Of a stretch of DNA of 64,000 bases, positions 54,389 to 62,166 are shown in pieces. Every line of letters begins with the position of its first letter. Positions within the stretch are counted from its first letter, which is position 1. The stretch is from Flavobacteriales bacterium (lineage in GTDB: Bacteria > Bacteroidota > Bacteroidia > Flavobacteriales_F > PHOS-HE28), in contig CP129489.1 in NCBI GenBank assembly GCA_030584065.1, forward strand, positions 1,512,640 through 1,576,639. The letters run 5' to 3'. Below the pieces are notes generated by a model. It saw only the letters and a list, made by a program, of their open reading frames with translations. It was not told the origin of the DNA and did no database searches. The position numbers and the translations under genes are program-made.

Positions 54389-56217
54389 GCCGCCGCGCGC
54401 TCGGCCTGGTCCTGGCGCTGGCCTGCCTGGCCGCTGAAGGCACGCTCGCCCAGCCCGCCGTGCTCGGCATGCGCCGGCTGCCGCCCTTCGCCAATGCCGA
54501 TCTGGACCGCCAGATGGCGCGCATCATCGCCCAGATGGACGCCTTCCATGGCGATTCGGCCACCATGCTGCTGAACGCGGCCTTGGCGATGACCGACCCC
54601 GAGAAGGACCATGAAGAGCGGCACTACCTGCTCGCCTACCGCGCCGAGGTGCTCTACTACGAAGGCCTCTTCAACAAGGCCATGCGCGACCTGGAGGAAG
54701 CGGAACGGCTGGCGCAGCGGCTCGGCGACAGCACGCTCATCGCGAACGCGCTCAACCTGAAGGGCCTGCTGCATGAGAATATCCAGGACAGCCGGGAGGC
54801 CCTGCCCTACCTGCGATCCGCCCTGCACTGGTTCCCGCACCATCCTGCCGCGCGCTACCCGGTCACGGAGCTGCATCATATCCACGGCAACCTGGGCAGC
54901 TACCTCAGCGCGCTGGGCATGCTCGACAGCGCCCGCCACCATGCGCGGCTCTCGCTGCGCCTGGCCGAGCAGGTGGAAGCGGCGCGCGCCATCGCCGTGG
55001 CCCATTGGACCCTCGGCAACATCGCGCTCAAGGCCGGCCATGCCGATTCCGCGCTGATGCGGTATGATCATGCCTGGGCCACGGCCGATGCAGCGCGCGA
55101 CCACGACATCGGCGTGGATGCCCTGGTGGGCCGCGCGCTGGCGCTTGCCGAGGCCGGCCGAGCCGCTCAGGCACGCGAAGCGCTCCGGCTCGCGGGCGAC
55201 TACCTGGAGGCCCATCGCGCGGGGGTCGGCCTGGTCACCCAGCGCAACTTCGCCCGCATGGCCGCGCAGGCCAGCCGCACCATCGGCGACCCCGAGGGCG
55301 CGCTCGGCCACATGGCCGCCTGGCACCGCATCGACAGCACCATCACCGCCAACAACATCCGTTCGGCGCTGGCCACGCAGGCCGAGCTGATCCGCGCGGA
55401 CAACGCGCTGGAAGTGGAGCGCATGGAGCGTGAGCGCATGGAGGTGCGACTTGAGGGCGAGCGGCGCACGCGCCTGCTGCTGATCGTGGCGGGCGTGCTC
55501 GCCTTCGCCGCGCTCACGGGCATCTACCTGGTGGTGAGCGCCCGCCAGCGCCACCAGCGGCACCTCGCCGAGCTGCACGCCCAGCGCGCCGAGCAGGAGC
55601 GCACCATCGCCGAGCTGCGCGTGCGCGAGCAGGTGAGCCGCGACCTGCACGACGACCTCGGCGTGGGCCTCAGCGCCCTGAAGCTGCGGAGCGAGATGGC
55701 CCTGCAGCGGGGCCTTGCCGGCGATGCCGGCGCCTTGCTGCGCGAGCAGGCCGGCACTGCCGAGGAGCTCATCGCCAGCATGCGCCACATCATCTGGTCG
55801 CTGCAGGACGACCAAGGGAGCCTGGATGACCTTGTGGCCTACATCGGCTCCTATGCGCGCGGGTACCTGGATGCCTACCGGATCGCCCTGGAGCTGCGCG
55901 CCGATGCCGCGCTCCCCGACCTGCAGCTCACCGCGCAGCAGCGCCGCAACCTCTTCCTCATCGTGAAGGAGGCCCTGCACAACGTGGTGAAGCATGCCGA
56001 TGCGCGCCACGTGCGCCTCACCCTGAGCTGGGAGGGGGCCTTCCACGTGGAGATCGCCGACGACGGCAAGGGCCTGGAGCGGTCGGACCGCAAGCCGCGC
56101 GGCCACGGCCTGCAGAACATGCGGAAGCGCGCGGAGGAGATCGGCGCCGACCTGCGCATCACCGGCGAGGAACGCGGCACCCGGGTGCTGCTGCGCGCAG
56201 GGCTGAACGAAAGTTAG
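54385..56217 (+). CDS. TPR-containing HisKA_3 sensor histidine kinase
   Basis: 610 residues. Signal peptide (MSRRALGLVLALACLAAEGTLAQ); helical TPR-like sensor region (about 60-330; DLEEAERLAQRLGDSTLIANALNLKGLLHEN, HARLSLRLAEQVEAARAIAVAHWTLGNIALKAG); coiled coil; one membrane segment (RLLLIVAGVLAFAALTGIYL, about 365-385); H422 in LHDDLGVGLSALKLRSEMAL; HATPase (NVVKHADARH, DDGKGLE, GHGLQNMRKRAEEIG). It overlaps the first regulator by 4 bp (ATGA). The H-box sequence almost matches that of the propeller kinase. Confidence 0.94.
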   Translation: MSRRALGLVLALACLAAEGTLAQPAVLGMRRLPPFANADLDRQMARIIAQMDAFHGDSATMLLNAALAMTDPEKDHEERHYLLAYRAEVLYYEGLFNKAMRDLEEAERLAQRLGDSTLIANALNLKGLLHENIQDSREALPYLRSALHWFPHHPAARYPVTELHHIHGNLGSYLSALGMLDSARHHARLSLRLAEQVEAARAIAVAHWTLGNIALKAGHADSALMRYDHAWATADAARDHDIGVDALVGRALALAEAGRAAQAREALRLAGDYLEAHRAGVGLVTQRNFARMAAQASRTIGDPEGALGHMAAWHRIDSTITANNIRSALATQAELIRADNALEVERMERERMEVRLEGERRTRLLLIVAGVLAFAALTGIYLVVSARQRHQRHLAELHAQRAEQERTIAELRVREQVSRDLHDDLGVGLSALKLRSEMALQRGLAGDAGALLREQAGTAEELIASMRHIIWSLQDDQGSLDDLVAYIGSYARGYLDAYRIALELRADAALPDLQLTAQQRRNLFLIVKEALHNVVKHADARHVRLTLSWEGAFHVEIADDGKGLERSDRKPRGHGLQNMRKRAEEIGADLRITGEERGTRVLLRAGLNES

Positions 56218-56287
56218 CTTGATGCGCGTGCCGTGGGCCCGCACCTTCGCATCATCGCCCGCGCCAAACGGCCGCGGCGAGCCCTGC

Positions 56288-56923
56288 ATGAACCAGCCAT
56301 TGACCCTGCGCATCGTGGAGGATGATGAGCGCATCCGCGAGATGCTCGCCGCGGTGTTCCTGGCCACGCCCGGGATGCGGCTGGCGGGCACGCACGACTG
56401 CGTGGAGGATGCCGAGACCGTGGCCGATGACGACGCACCCGCCGTGGTGCTGATGGATGTGAACCTGCCCGGCGCGGATGGCATCGAGGGCGTGCGGCGG
56501 CTCAGCGCGCGGTGGCCCGCCACGCAGTTCATGATGTACACGGTGAACGATACCGATGACAAGGTCTTCGAGGCCCTCAAGGCCGGCGCCAACGGCTACC
56601 TGCTCAAGAACGCATCGCCAGATGAGATCGTGCAGGGCGTGCGCGAGGTGGCCCAAGGCGGCTCGCCCATGAGCATGAGCGTGGCCCGGCGCGTGGTGCG
56701 GCACTTCAGGCCCGTGCCCGCCGCGCGCCACCCGCTGAGCGTGGAGCTGGGTGAGCGGGAATTCGCCGTGCTGGAGCAGCTGGCGCAGGGGCTGCTCTAC
56801 AAGGAGATCGCGCAGCGGCTCGGCATCACCGAAGGGGCGGTGAAACAGCACATCCACCGCATCTACGGCAAGCTGCACGTGAGCAACCGCACCGAAGCGG
56901 TGAACCGCTACTACGAGCGGTAG
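56288..56923 (+). CDS. LuxR-type response regulator, paralogue of 53750-54388
   Basis: 211 residues. Receiver with D57 in VVLMDVNLPG, TQFMMYTVNDTDDKVFEALKAGANGYLLKNASPDEIV and a LuxR HTH nearly identical to that of the first regulator (AQGLLYKEIAQRLGITEGAVKQHIHRIYGKLHVSNRTEAVNRYY). The start at 56288 (MNQPLTLRIVEDDE) is preferred; an upstream in-frame ATG at 56219 is unlikely. It ends the five-gene operon. Confidence 0.94.
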   Translation: MNQPLTLRIVEDDERIREMLAAVFLATPGMRLAGTHDCVEDAETVADDDAPAVVLMDVNLPGADGIEGVRRLSARWPATQFMMYTVNDTDDKVFEALKAGANGYLLKNASPDEIVQGVREVAQGGSPMSMSVARRVVRHFRPVPAARHPLSVELGEREFAVLEQLAQGLLYKEIAQRLGITEGAVKQHIHRIYGKLHVSNRTEAVNRYYER

Positions 56924-56985
56924 GCATCCGGCTGAAAGAGTGGTAGCGGCCCTTCCTGTTCCCTACCATCAAGGGCAGAAGCCTT

Positions 56986-57002
56986 CGCGATAGCGAATGC
57001 CA
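56986..57002. repeat. 17-bp near-repeat CGCGATAGCGAATGCCA (copy 1)
   Basis: Differs by one base from the copy at 57280-57296. Meaning unknown; could be chance, or a decayed duplication. Confidence 0.5.
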
Positions 57003-57180
57003 CCACCGGCGCCACTGCCCTTGTCAACCAATGTTCTATTGACCGGACCGATCCGCGCAGCGTGCTTTGAGGCATCGGTTCCTCGGCCATGCTGACCGGC
57101 TTCATCCATCCCGCTCCGCTGCTGATCAATGTGTACCCGAACGGGAGCACGCCTCCGGAGCCCGCCCGAAACCCAAGCTG

Positions 57181-57423
57181 ATGGACTCAGGAAGCAGCCG
57201 GTTCGGAAGGCCGCATCTCCACGTGGTGCGCGATGCGGATGCGTGCCCTGCCCGTGCTTCATCCATCGCGGAGGCCACGCGCGATAGCGCATGCCATTGC
57301 GACCAGATCCCGGTGCTGCTGGAAGCCCTGATGCATCAACGGGTGGAGATCGCGAAGCTGCGCGAGCGCCTGCTGCTGCAGCTGCAGGACCAAGCAGGGC
57401 CGCTTGCCGGCAGTGAAGGCTGA
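57181..57423 (+). CDS. Possible small hypothetical protein
   Basis: 80 residues from the ATG at 57181 (MDSGSSRFGRPHLHVVRDAD), ending in a helical segment (ALMHQRVEIAKLRERLLLQLQDQA) that could form a coiled coil. No family, no promoter seen, no SD. The gene could also be noise in GC-rich DNA, so treat it as tentative. Confidence 0.3.
   Translation: MDSGSSRFGRPHLHVVRDADACPARASSIAEATRDSACHCDQIPVLLEALMHQRVEIAKLRERLLLQLQDQAGPLAGSEG
57280..57296. repeat. 17-bp near-repeat CGCGATAGCGCATGCCA (copy 2)
   Basis: One mismatch to 56986-57002; lies inside the tentative ORF at 57181-57423. Confidence 0.5.
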
Positions 57424-57457
57424 GCCTGAGCTGGCCCCATCATCACAACTTCCGATG

Positions 57458-58768
57458 CTAGACGACCTCCGCCCGCAGGTCGTGCTCGTTGGCCTCGGTG
57501 ATGCGCACCTCGGCGAAGTCGCCCACCCGCAGGTAGCTGCCCTTGGTGGAGATCAGCACCTCGTTGTCCACTTCGGGTGAATCGAACTCGGTGCGGGCGA
57601 TGTAGTGGCCGCCCTCGGCCTTGTCCACGAGCACCTTGAAGACCTTGCCCACCTTGGCCTGGTTCAGCTCGAGGCTGATGCCCCCCTGCAGCTCCATGAT
57701 CTCCTGGGCGCGCTGCGCCTTCACCTCGTCGGGCACGTCATCGTCCATGGTGAAGGCGTGGGTCTGCTCCTCGTGGCTGTAGGTGAAGGCGCCCAAGCGG
57801 TCGAAGCGCATGCGCTCGATCCAGCGCAGGTTGTCCTCGTGATCGGCCTCGGTCTCGCCGGGGAAGCCGGCGATGAGCGTGGTGCGGATGGCGATGCCGG
57901 GCACCTTGTCGCGGATGGTGTTCACCAGCGCCTCGGTCTTCTCCTGCGTGATGCCCCGGCGCATGCGGGTGAGCATGCGGGTGCTGCCGTGCTGCAGCGG
58001 CATGTCCAGGTAGTTGCAGATGTTGCTCCGCTCGCGCATCACGTCCAGGATATCCATGGGGAAGCCCGATGGGAAGGCGTAGTGCAGGCGGATCCAGTCG
58101 ATGCCCTCTACATCGCTGAGGCGCGCGAGAAGCTCACTGAGGTTACGCTTCTTGTAGAGGTCCAGCCCGTAGTAGGTGAGGTCCTGCGCGATGAGGATGA
58201 GCTCCTTCACCCCTTGCCTGGCCAGGTTCTGCGCGTTGGTCACCAGCTGCTCGATGGGCGTGCTGACATGCTGGCCGCGCATGAGGGGGATGGCGCAGAA
58301 GGAGCACTTGCGGTCGCAGCCCTCGCTGATCTTGAAGTAGGCGAAGTGGGCGGGGGTGGTGAGCAGCCGCTCCCCCACCAGTTCATGCTTGTAGTCGGCC
58401 TTCAGGGTCTTGAGCAGGCGGGGCAGGTCGCGTGTGCCGAACCAGGCGTCCACCTGGGGGATGCCCTCCTTGAGCTCGGGGGCGTAGCGCTGGCTGAGGC
58501 AGCCGGTCACGTACACCTTCTCCACCTCGCCGCGGTCCTTGGCGTTGGCCCAGGAGAGGATGGTATCGATGCTCTCCTGCTTGGCGTTCTCGATGAAGCC
58601 GCAGGTGTTGATCACCACCACGTTGTGGTCGCCGCGCTCGGCCTCGTGCTCCACGGCGATGCCGTTGGCCTTCAGCTGGGCCATCATCACCTCGCTGTCG
58701 AAGGTGTTCTTGGAGCAGCCCAGGGTGACGACGTTGACCTTGGTGCGCTTGAGGGTGCGGGCTTTCAT
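57458..58768 (-). CDS. rimO: Ribosomal protein S12 methylthiotransferase RimO
   Basis: 436 residues from the ATG at 58768 (MKARTLKRTKVNVVTLGCSKN); the longer frame starts at a TTG inside the promoter. UPF0004 domain cysteines in TLGCSKN, VINTCGF and VTGCLSQ; radical-SAM cluster CDRKCSFCAIPLMRG; C-terminal TRAM domain (about 375-436). RimO methylthiolates Asp88 of ribosomal protein S12. Usually next to ftsY in Bacteroidota; here TM2 and DUF4870 genes lie between. Start is preceded by TAGCTTTG at 58778-58785. Confidence 0.96.
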   Translation of the reverse strand: MKARTLKRTKVNVVTLGCSKNTFDSEVMMAQLKANGIAVEHEAERGDHNVVVINTCGFIENAKQESIDTILSWANAKDRGEVEKVYVTGCLSQRYAPELKEGIPQVDAWFGTRDLPRLLKTLKADYKHELVGERLLTTPAHFAYFKISEGCDRKCSFCAIPLMRGQHVSTPIEQLVTNAQNLARQGVKELILIAQDLTYYGLDLYKKRNLSELLARLSDVEGIDWIRLHYAFPSGFPMDILDVMRERSNICNYLDMPLQHGSTRMLTRMRRGITQEKTEALVNTIRDKVPGIAIRTTLIAGFPGETEADHEDNLRWIERMRFDRLGAFTYSHEEQTHAFTMDDDVPDEVKAQRAQEIMELQGGISLELNQAKVGKVFKVLVDKAEGGHYIARTEFDSPEVDNEVLISTKGSYLRVGDFAEVRITEANEHDLRAEVV

Positions 58769-58777
58769 GCGGGGCCG

Positions 58778-58785
58778 CAAAGCTA
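58778..58785 (-). promoter_or_regulatory. -7 element TAGCTTTG upstream of rimO
   Basis: Exact TAnnTTTG, 9 nt before the ATG at 58768. It overlaps the nominal upstream TTG start, which therefore cannot be the real start if this promoter is used. Confidence 0.5.
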
Positions 58786-58817
58786 GCCCACCTTGCGCGG
58801 CAGGTGCCGAGGGGCGC

Positions 58818-59180
58818 TCAATCGAAGGCCCCGCTGAACCACTCCTGGAAGCGCTCGCCCAGCAGCGGCACGGGCTTCATCTCCGCATTGGCGGCGGCCA
58901 CGATGCCCATGATCCACATCACCAGGATGCCGATGCCCAGCACGGGCAGCACCAGGCAACCCACGAAGGGGATGATGCCGAGGATGCTCATCACCACCGA
59001 GCATACCACGATGCCCAGGGCCTGGCGCAGGTGGTAGGCCCCCAGCGCGCTCTTGCGCTGGTTGTGGAGCACCAGGGCCACCACGAAGCCGATCAGGGAG
59101 AGGTAGGCCACGATGGCCACCGTCTTGTCATCAGCGCCGCCCGGGGCCGGCGGCGGAACCTGGACTGGTGTCTCGCTCAT
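58818..59180 (-). CDS. DUF4870 small membrane protein
   Basis: 120 residues from the ATG at 59180. An N-terminal Pro/acid tail, then membrane segments with the DUF4870 core: VAIVAYLSLIGFVVALVLHNQRKSALGAYHLRQALGIVV and VLGIGILVMWIMGIVAAANAEMKPVPLLGE. Function unknown. It is divergent from the TM2 gene; its -7 element TACTTTCG is at 59185-59192. Confidence 0.87.
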   Translation of the reverse strand: MSETPVQVPPPAPGGADDKTVAIVAYLSLIGFVVALVLHNQRKSALGAYHLRQALGIVVCSVVMSILGIIPFVGCLVLPVLGIGILVMWIMGIVAAANAEMKPVPLLGERFQEWFSGAFD

Positions 59181-59184
59181 CGCC

Positions 59185-59192
59185 CGAAAGTA
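59185..59192 (-). promoter_or_regulatory. -7 element TACTTTCG directly before the DUF4870 gene
   Basis: One mismatch to TAnnTTTG; only 4 nt before the ATG, so a leaderless transcript is expected. Confidence 0.4.
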
Positions 59193-59230
59193 GGGCGAAG
59201 GGGGGCACGCGGCGCCCTCGGCGGCCCGGC

Positions 59231-59260
59231 TTTGCCGATCCGGGGCCGTTTCTATCTTGT
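59231..59260 (+). promoter_or_regulatory. Promoter of the TM2 gene: TTTG-N18-TATCTTG
   Basis: TTTG at 59231-59234, then 18 nt, then TATCTTGT at 59253-59260. This is the only place in the window where both the -33 TTTG and a -7-like element appear at the Bacteroidota spacing. The start codon follows 57 nt downstream. Confidence 0.55.
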
Positions 59261-59317
59261 GAGCCGAATGCCCCGTGCGCCCTTGCGCGGAGCGAAAAAA
59301 ACCAAACCTACTCAAGC

Positions 59318-59548
59318 ATGGAAAACAGCAACGCACCCACCGAAGGCAAGGATTGGCTCACCACCCTGCTCCTCAACCTGTTCCTGGGGAACCTCGGCGT
59401 GCACCGGTTCTACACCGGCCACACCATGACCGGTGTGATCCAACTGCTCACCCTCGGCGGCTGCGGCATCTGGTCGCTCGTGGACCTCATCATGGTGGCC
59501 ACGAACAAGTTCAAGGATGCCAAGGGCAACCCGCTGGTGAAGAAGTAA
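59318..59548 (+). CDS. TM2 domain protein
   Basis: 76 residues. TM2 core: TTLLLNLFLGNLGVHRFYTG, TGVIQLLTLGGCGIWSLVDLIMV, two membrane helices with the conserved G.hg.HRFY and W..vDli parts. Found in many bacteria; function unknown. It sits between ftsY and rimO, divergent from DUF4870. Confidence 0.9.
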   Translation: MENSNAPTEGKDWLTTLLLNLFLGNLGVHRFYTGHTMTGVIQLLTLGGCGIWSLVDLIMVATNKFKDAKGNPLVKK

Positions 59549-59570
59549 GCGGAGCCGCCAGGCTTACGGC

Positions 59571-59598
59571 AAGGGGCGCTGCTGCGGTGGCGCCCCTT
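59571..59598. terminator. Hairpin between TM2 gene and ftsY end
   Basis: Perfect 9-bp stem AAGGGGCGC (59571-59579) and GCGCCCCTT (59590-59598) with a 10-nt loop. It lies between two convergent genes and could serve both; a T-rich tail is not clear. Confidence 0.5.
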
Positions 59599-59612
59599 CG
59601 CGTTGGCGCCGG

Positions 59613-60569
59613 TCACGCCTTGAACAGCGCATCCACGAAGGCGCGCTTGTCGAAGACCTGCAGGTGGTCGATGCCCTCGCCCACCCCGAGGTACTTGATG
59701 GGGATGCTGAACTGGTCGCTGATGCCGATGGCCACGCCGCCCTTGGCGGTGCCGTCGATCTTGGTGAGGGCCAGTGCGGTGACGTCCGTGGCCTTGGTGA
59801 ACTGCTTCGCCTGCTCGATGGCGTTCTGGCCGGTGCTGGCGTCGAGCACCAGCAGCACCTCATGGGGCGCATCGGGCACCACCTTGCGCATCACGTTGCG
59901 GATCTTGGTGAGCTCGTTCATGAGGCCCACCTTGTTGTGCAGGCGCCCGGCGGTGTCGATGATCACCACGTCGGCGCCCTTCGCCTTGGCGCTCTCCACG
60001 GCATCGTAGGCCACGGCGGCCGGGTCGGCGTTCATGCCCTGCGACACGATGGGCACGCCCACGCGCTGGCTCCAGATGGTGAGCTGGTCCACGGCGGCGG
60101 CTCGGAAGGTGTCGGCGGCGCCCAGCAGCACGCTGCGGCCCTCCTTCTTGAAGGCGTGCGCCAGCTTGCCGATCGTCGTGGTCTTGCCCACGCCGTTCAC
60201 GCCCACCACCATGATCACGTAGGGCTTCACCGCCGGGTCCATGGGTGCGGGATCCTTCATCAGCGCGGCGATCTCCTCGCGCAGCAGGGCATTGAGCTCG
60301 CCCGTGCCCACGTATTTGTCGCGCTTCACGCGCTGCTGGATGCGGTCGATGATGCGCAGGGTGGTCTCCACGCCCACGTCGCTCCCCACAAGCACCTCCT
60401 CCAGGTTGTCGAGCACCTCCTCATCCACCGTGCTCTTGCCGGCGATGGCGCGCGTGAGCTTGCCGAAGAAGCCCTCGCGCGAGCGCTCCAGCCCGCTGTC
60501 CAGGTCCTTCCGTTCAGCCTCGGCCTGGGCCGCTTCCTTCTTCCTTCCGAAGAGTCCGAACAATGCCAT
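59613..60569 (-). CDS. ftsY: Signal recognition particle receptor FtsY
   Basis: 318 residues. Short acidic/basic N-terminus (MALFGLFGRKKEAAQAEAER), then the NG domain: VVGVNGVGKTTTIGKLA (P-loop), LLGAADTFRAAAVDQL, IIDTAGRLHNKVGLM, LTKIDGTAKGG, and the C-terminal YLGVGEGIDHLQVFD. GTPase that docks SRP-ribosome complexes to the membrane. Follows DUF4295 across a hairpin. Confidence 0.98.
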   Translation of the reverse strand: MALFGLFGRKKEAAQAEAERKDLDSGLERSREGFFGKLTRAIAGKSTVDEEVLDNLEEVLVGSDVGVETTLRIIDRIQQRVKRDKYVGTGELNALLREEIAALMKDPAPMDPAVKPYVIMVVGVNGVGKTTTIGKLAHAFKKEGRSVLLGAADTFRAAAVDQLTIWSQRVGVPIVSQGMNADPAAVAYDAVESAKAKGADVVIIDTAGRLHNKVGLMNELTKIRNVMRKVVPDAPHEVLLVLDASTGQNAIEQAKQFTKATDVTALALTKIDGTAKGGVAIGISDQFSIPIKYLGVGEGIDHLQVFDKRAFVDALFKA

Positions 60570-60585
60570 GGTCCGTCACAATGCT

Positions 60586-60623
60586 CGAAAAGGCCTTCCC
60601 GGCACGCCAGGAGGGCCTTTTCG
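60586..60623. terminator. Hairpin between DUF4295 and ftsY
   Basis: Perfect 10-bp stem CGAAAAGGCC (60586-60595) and GGCCTTTTCG (60614-60623), loop of 18 nt. On the minus strand the second arm contains TTTT. May attenuate transcription from the ribosomal protein genes into ftsY. Confidence 0.5.
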
Positions 60624-60638
60624 CGATGGTAGGGGGAA

Positions 60639-60791
60639 TCACTTTCCGGCGAGGAGCTTGTCCGCCTCGTCGGTGGGCAGCACCTGCTCCACGAAGGCGT
60701 AGCCGCCGGTGTCCTTCTTCACCATGCGGATGACCTTGGTGAAGGTCTTGGCATCCGCCTTCTTCAGGGTAGCAACGGTCTTCTTTGCCAT
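60639..60791 (-). CDS. DUF4295 small basic protein
   Basis: 50 residues, MAKKTVATLKKADAKTFTKV ... TDEADKLLAGK. Small Lys-rich protein of Bacteroidota, regularly following rpmG; function unknown, perhaps ribosome-linked. Too short for most gene finders. The gap to rpmG is only a few bases. Confidence 0.88.
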   Translation of the reverse strand: MAKKTVATLKKADAKTFTKVIRMVKKDTGGYAFVEQVLPTDEADKLLAGK

Positions 60792-60794
60792 GGC

Positions 60795-60977
60795 TTACTT
60801 GATCTCTTTGTGAACGGTCATCTTCCGCAGGATCGGGTTGTACTTCTTCAACTCGATGCGCTCGGAGGTGTTCTTGCGGTTCTTGGTGGTGACGTAGCGG
60901 CTGGTGCCGGGCTGGCCCGAGGTCTTGTGCTCGGTGCATTCCAGGATCACCTGTACGCGGTTCCCTTTCTTGGCCAT
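60795..60977 (-). CDS. rpmG: 50S ribosomal protein bL33
   Basis: 60 residues: [20 protein letters not shown], then [35 protein letters not shown]. Large-subunit protein in normal family size. Downstream of rpmB. Confidence 0.97.
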   Translation of the reverse strand: MAKKGNRVQVILECTEHKTSGQPGTSRYVTTKNRKNTSERIELKKYNPILRKMTVHKEIK

Positions 60978-61003
60978 GGCTTCGGGGTGCTAGCGGTTGA
61001 GAA

Positions 61004-61243
61004 TCAGGCGCTGAGGAAGCCCTTTGCGCGGGCGCGCTTGAGGGCCTCGGCGATGCCGATCTTGTTGATGGTGCGCATGCCGGCGGTGCTCACGCGCAGG
61101 GTCACCCACTTGTTCTCCTGGGGGATGAAGAACTTGCGGTCCTGGAGGTTGGGGGCGAAGGTGCGCTTGGTCTTGATGTTCGAGTGCGACACCTTGTGGC
61201 CGGTGATGACCTTCTTGCCGGTGATTTGGCAGACTTTGGACAT
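61004..61243 (-). CDS. rpmB: 50S ribosomal protein bL28
   Basis: 79 residues: [33 protein letters not shown], then [28 protein letters not shown]. Large-subunit protein. Promoter element at 61266-61273 is 23 nt before the start; first gene of the rpmB-rpmG-DUF4295-ftsY run. Confidence 0.97.
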   Translation of the reverse strand: MSKVCQITGKKVITGHKVSHSNIKTKRTFAPNLQDRKFFIPQENKWVTLRVSTAGMRTINKIGIAEALKRARAKGFLSA

Positions 61244-61265
61244 GGCGTTCCGGATTGCGGGGGCG

Positions 61266-61273
61266 CAAATGTA
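61266..61273 (-). promoter_or_regulatory. -7 element TACATTTG upstream of rpmB
   Basis: Exact TAnnTTTG on the minus strand, 23 nt before the rpmB start codon. Confidence 0.5.
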
Positions 61274-61361
61274 GGGAATGGAACCGTAGGTTGTTGCATG
61301 GCCTGATGTTCATCGGCGTCTGTCCGATGCGCAACCCCTTCCTTCGGGCAGCGAGACCTTC

Positions 61362-61369
61362 TACTTTTG
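61362..61369 (+). promoter_or_regulatory. -7 element TACTTTTG upstream of the SAM methyltransferase
   Basis: Exact TAnnTTTG on the plus strand, 63 nt before the ATG at 61432. Divergent partner of the rpmB element at 61266-61273. Confidence 0.45.
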
Positions 61370-61431
61370 CGGCCTCGCGCCGGCAACCCGGCGCTCACGG
61401 CCTGCGGGCCACCCTCTCGCCCGCCCCCCCC

Positions 61432-62163
61432 ATGCGTAACCCCGAGCAATGGCGCCCTACCAGGCTGGTGAGGGACCCTGCCACCGGCGAATTCCGGCTC
61501 AACCTGCGCCGCACCTATCCGGGATCGTTCTATATCGCTGAGCTTCAGCGCAAAGCCTACCTGCCGCTGCTCCAGGCGCACCTGCGGGGGGCGCTGCTCG
61601 ACATCGGTTGCGGCCCGGCGCCCTACTACGAGGTGTATGCGCCCCTCACCACCGAATCCATGTGCGTGGACTACCCCGGATCGGTGCATGGGCTGGATAA
61701 CCTCGACCTCCAGCTCGACCTGAACGCGGCGGACCGCCTGCCCTTCCCCGATGGCCGCTTCGACTCCGTGCTGGCCACGGACATGATCCCGCACATCCAG
61801 CGCCCGGATGCCTTCATGCGGGAGCTGGCGCGCGTGCTGAAGCCCGGCGGCAAGCTCATCATCACCAGCACCTTCATCAACTGGATCGGCGAGTATCCCT
61901 ACGAATACAGCCACCCCACCGGCCCGGGGCTGCGCTGGCTGGCGGAGCAGGCCGGCCTGGAGGTGCAGCACCTGGAGTCGTTCGGCGGGCATGCCGATGT
62001 GCTCATGGACACCCTGAACAAGTTCTTCCCGAGCGGCTGGGGGAACCGGTTCTTCCGGGCCTTCGCCTGGGCGGTGGAACGCACCGGATGGCCCGCACGC
62101 AACCGCAAGCGCACGCGCGACCGCTACGCGCTGGGCAATGCCATGGTGGCCTACAAGCCTTAG
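61432..62163 (+). CDS. Class I SAM-dependent methyltransferase
   Basis: 243 residues. SAM motif I LLDIGCGPAPYYEVYAPL, acidic residue in MCVDYPGS, motif IV-like LPFPDGRFDSVLATDMIPHI and motif V LARVLKPGGKLIITSTFINW. Methyltransf_11 type; substrate unknown, may act on a lipid or small molecule. Start at 61432 (MRNPEQWRPTRLVRDP) is chosen because the frame upstream precedes the promoter element. Confidence 0.88.
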   Translation: MRNPEQWRPTRLVRDPATGEFRLNLRRTYPGSFYIAELQRKAYLPLLQAHLRGALLDIGCGPAPYYEVYAPLTTESMCVDYPGSVHGLDNLDLQLDLNAADRLPFPDGRFDSVLATDMIPHIQRPDAFMRELARVLKPGGKLIITSTFINWIGEYPYEYSHPTGPGLRWLAEQAGLEVQHLESFGGHADVLMDTLNKFFPSGWGNRFFRAFAWAVERTGWPARNRKRTRDRYALGNAMVAYKP

Positions 62164-62166
62164 GCT

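Larger units (their letters stand above)
56924..57457. other. Region between the last response regulator and rimO
   Basis: 534 bp. It contains a possible small ORF at 57181-57423 and two near-copies of a 17-mer (56986-57002 and 57280-57296). Nothing else recognised: no tRNA, no terminator with a T-tract. Confidence 0.5.

Noticed and set aside
54373..56592. 739-codon open frame opposite the TPR kinase and second regulator
   Set aside because: It spans parts of two well-supported sense genes; no motif.
58769..58780. TTG start of rimO at 58780
   Set aside because: The TTG lies inside the TAGCTTTG element; the ATG at 58768 fits the family N-terminus better.
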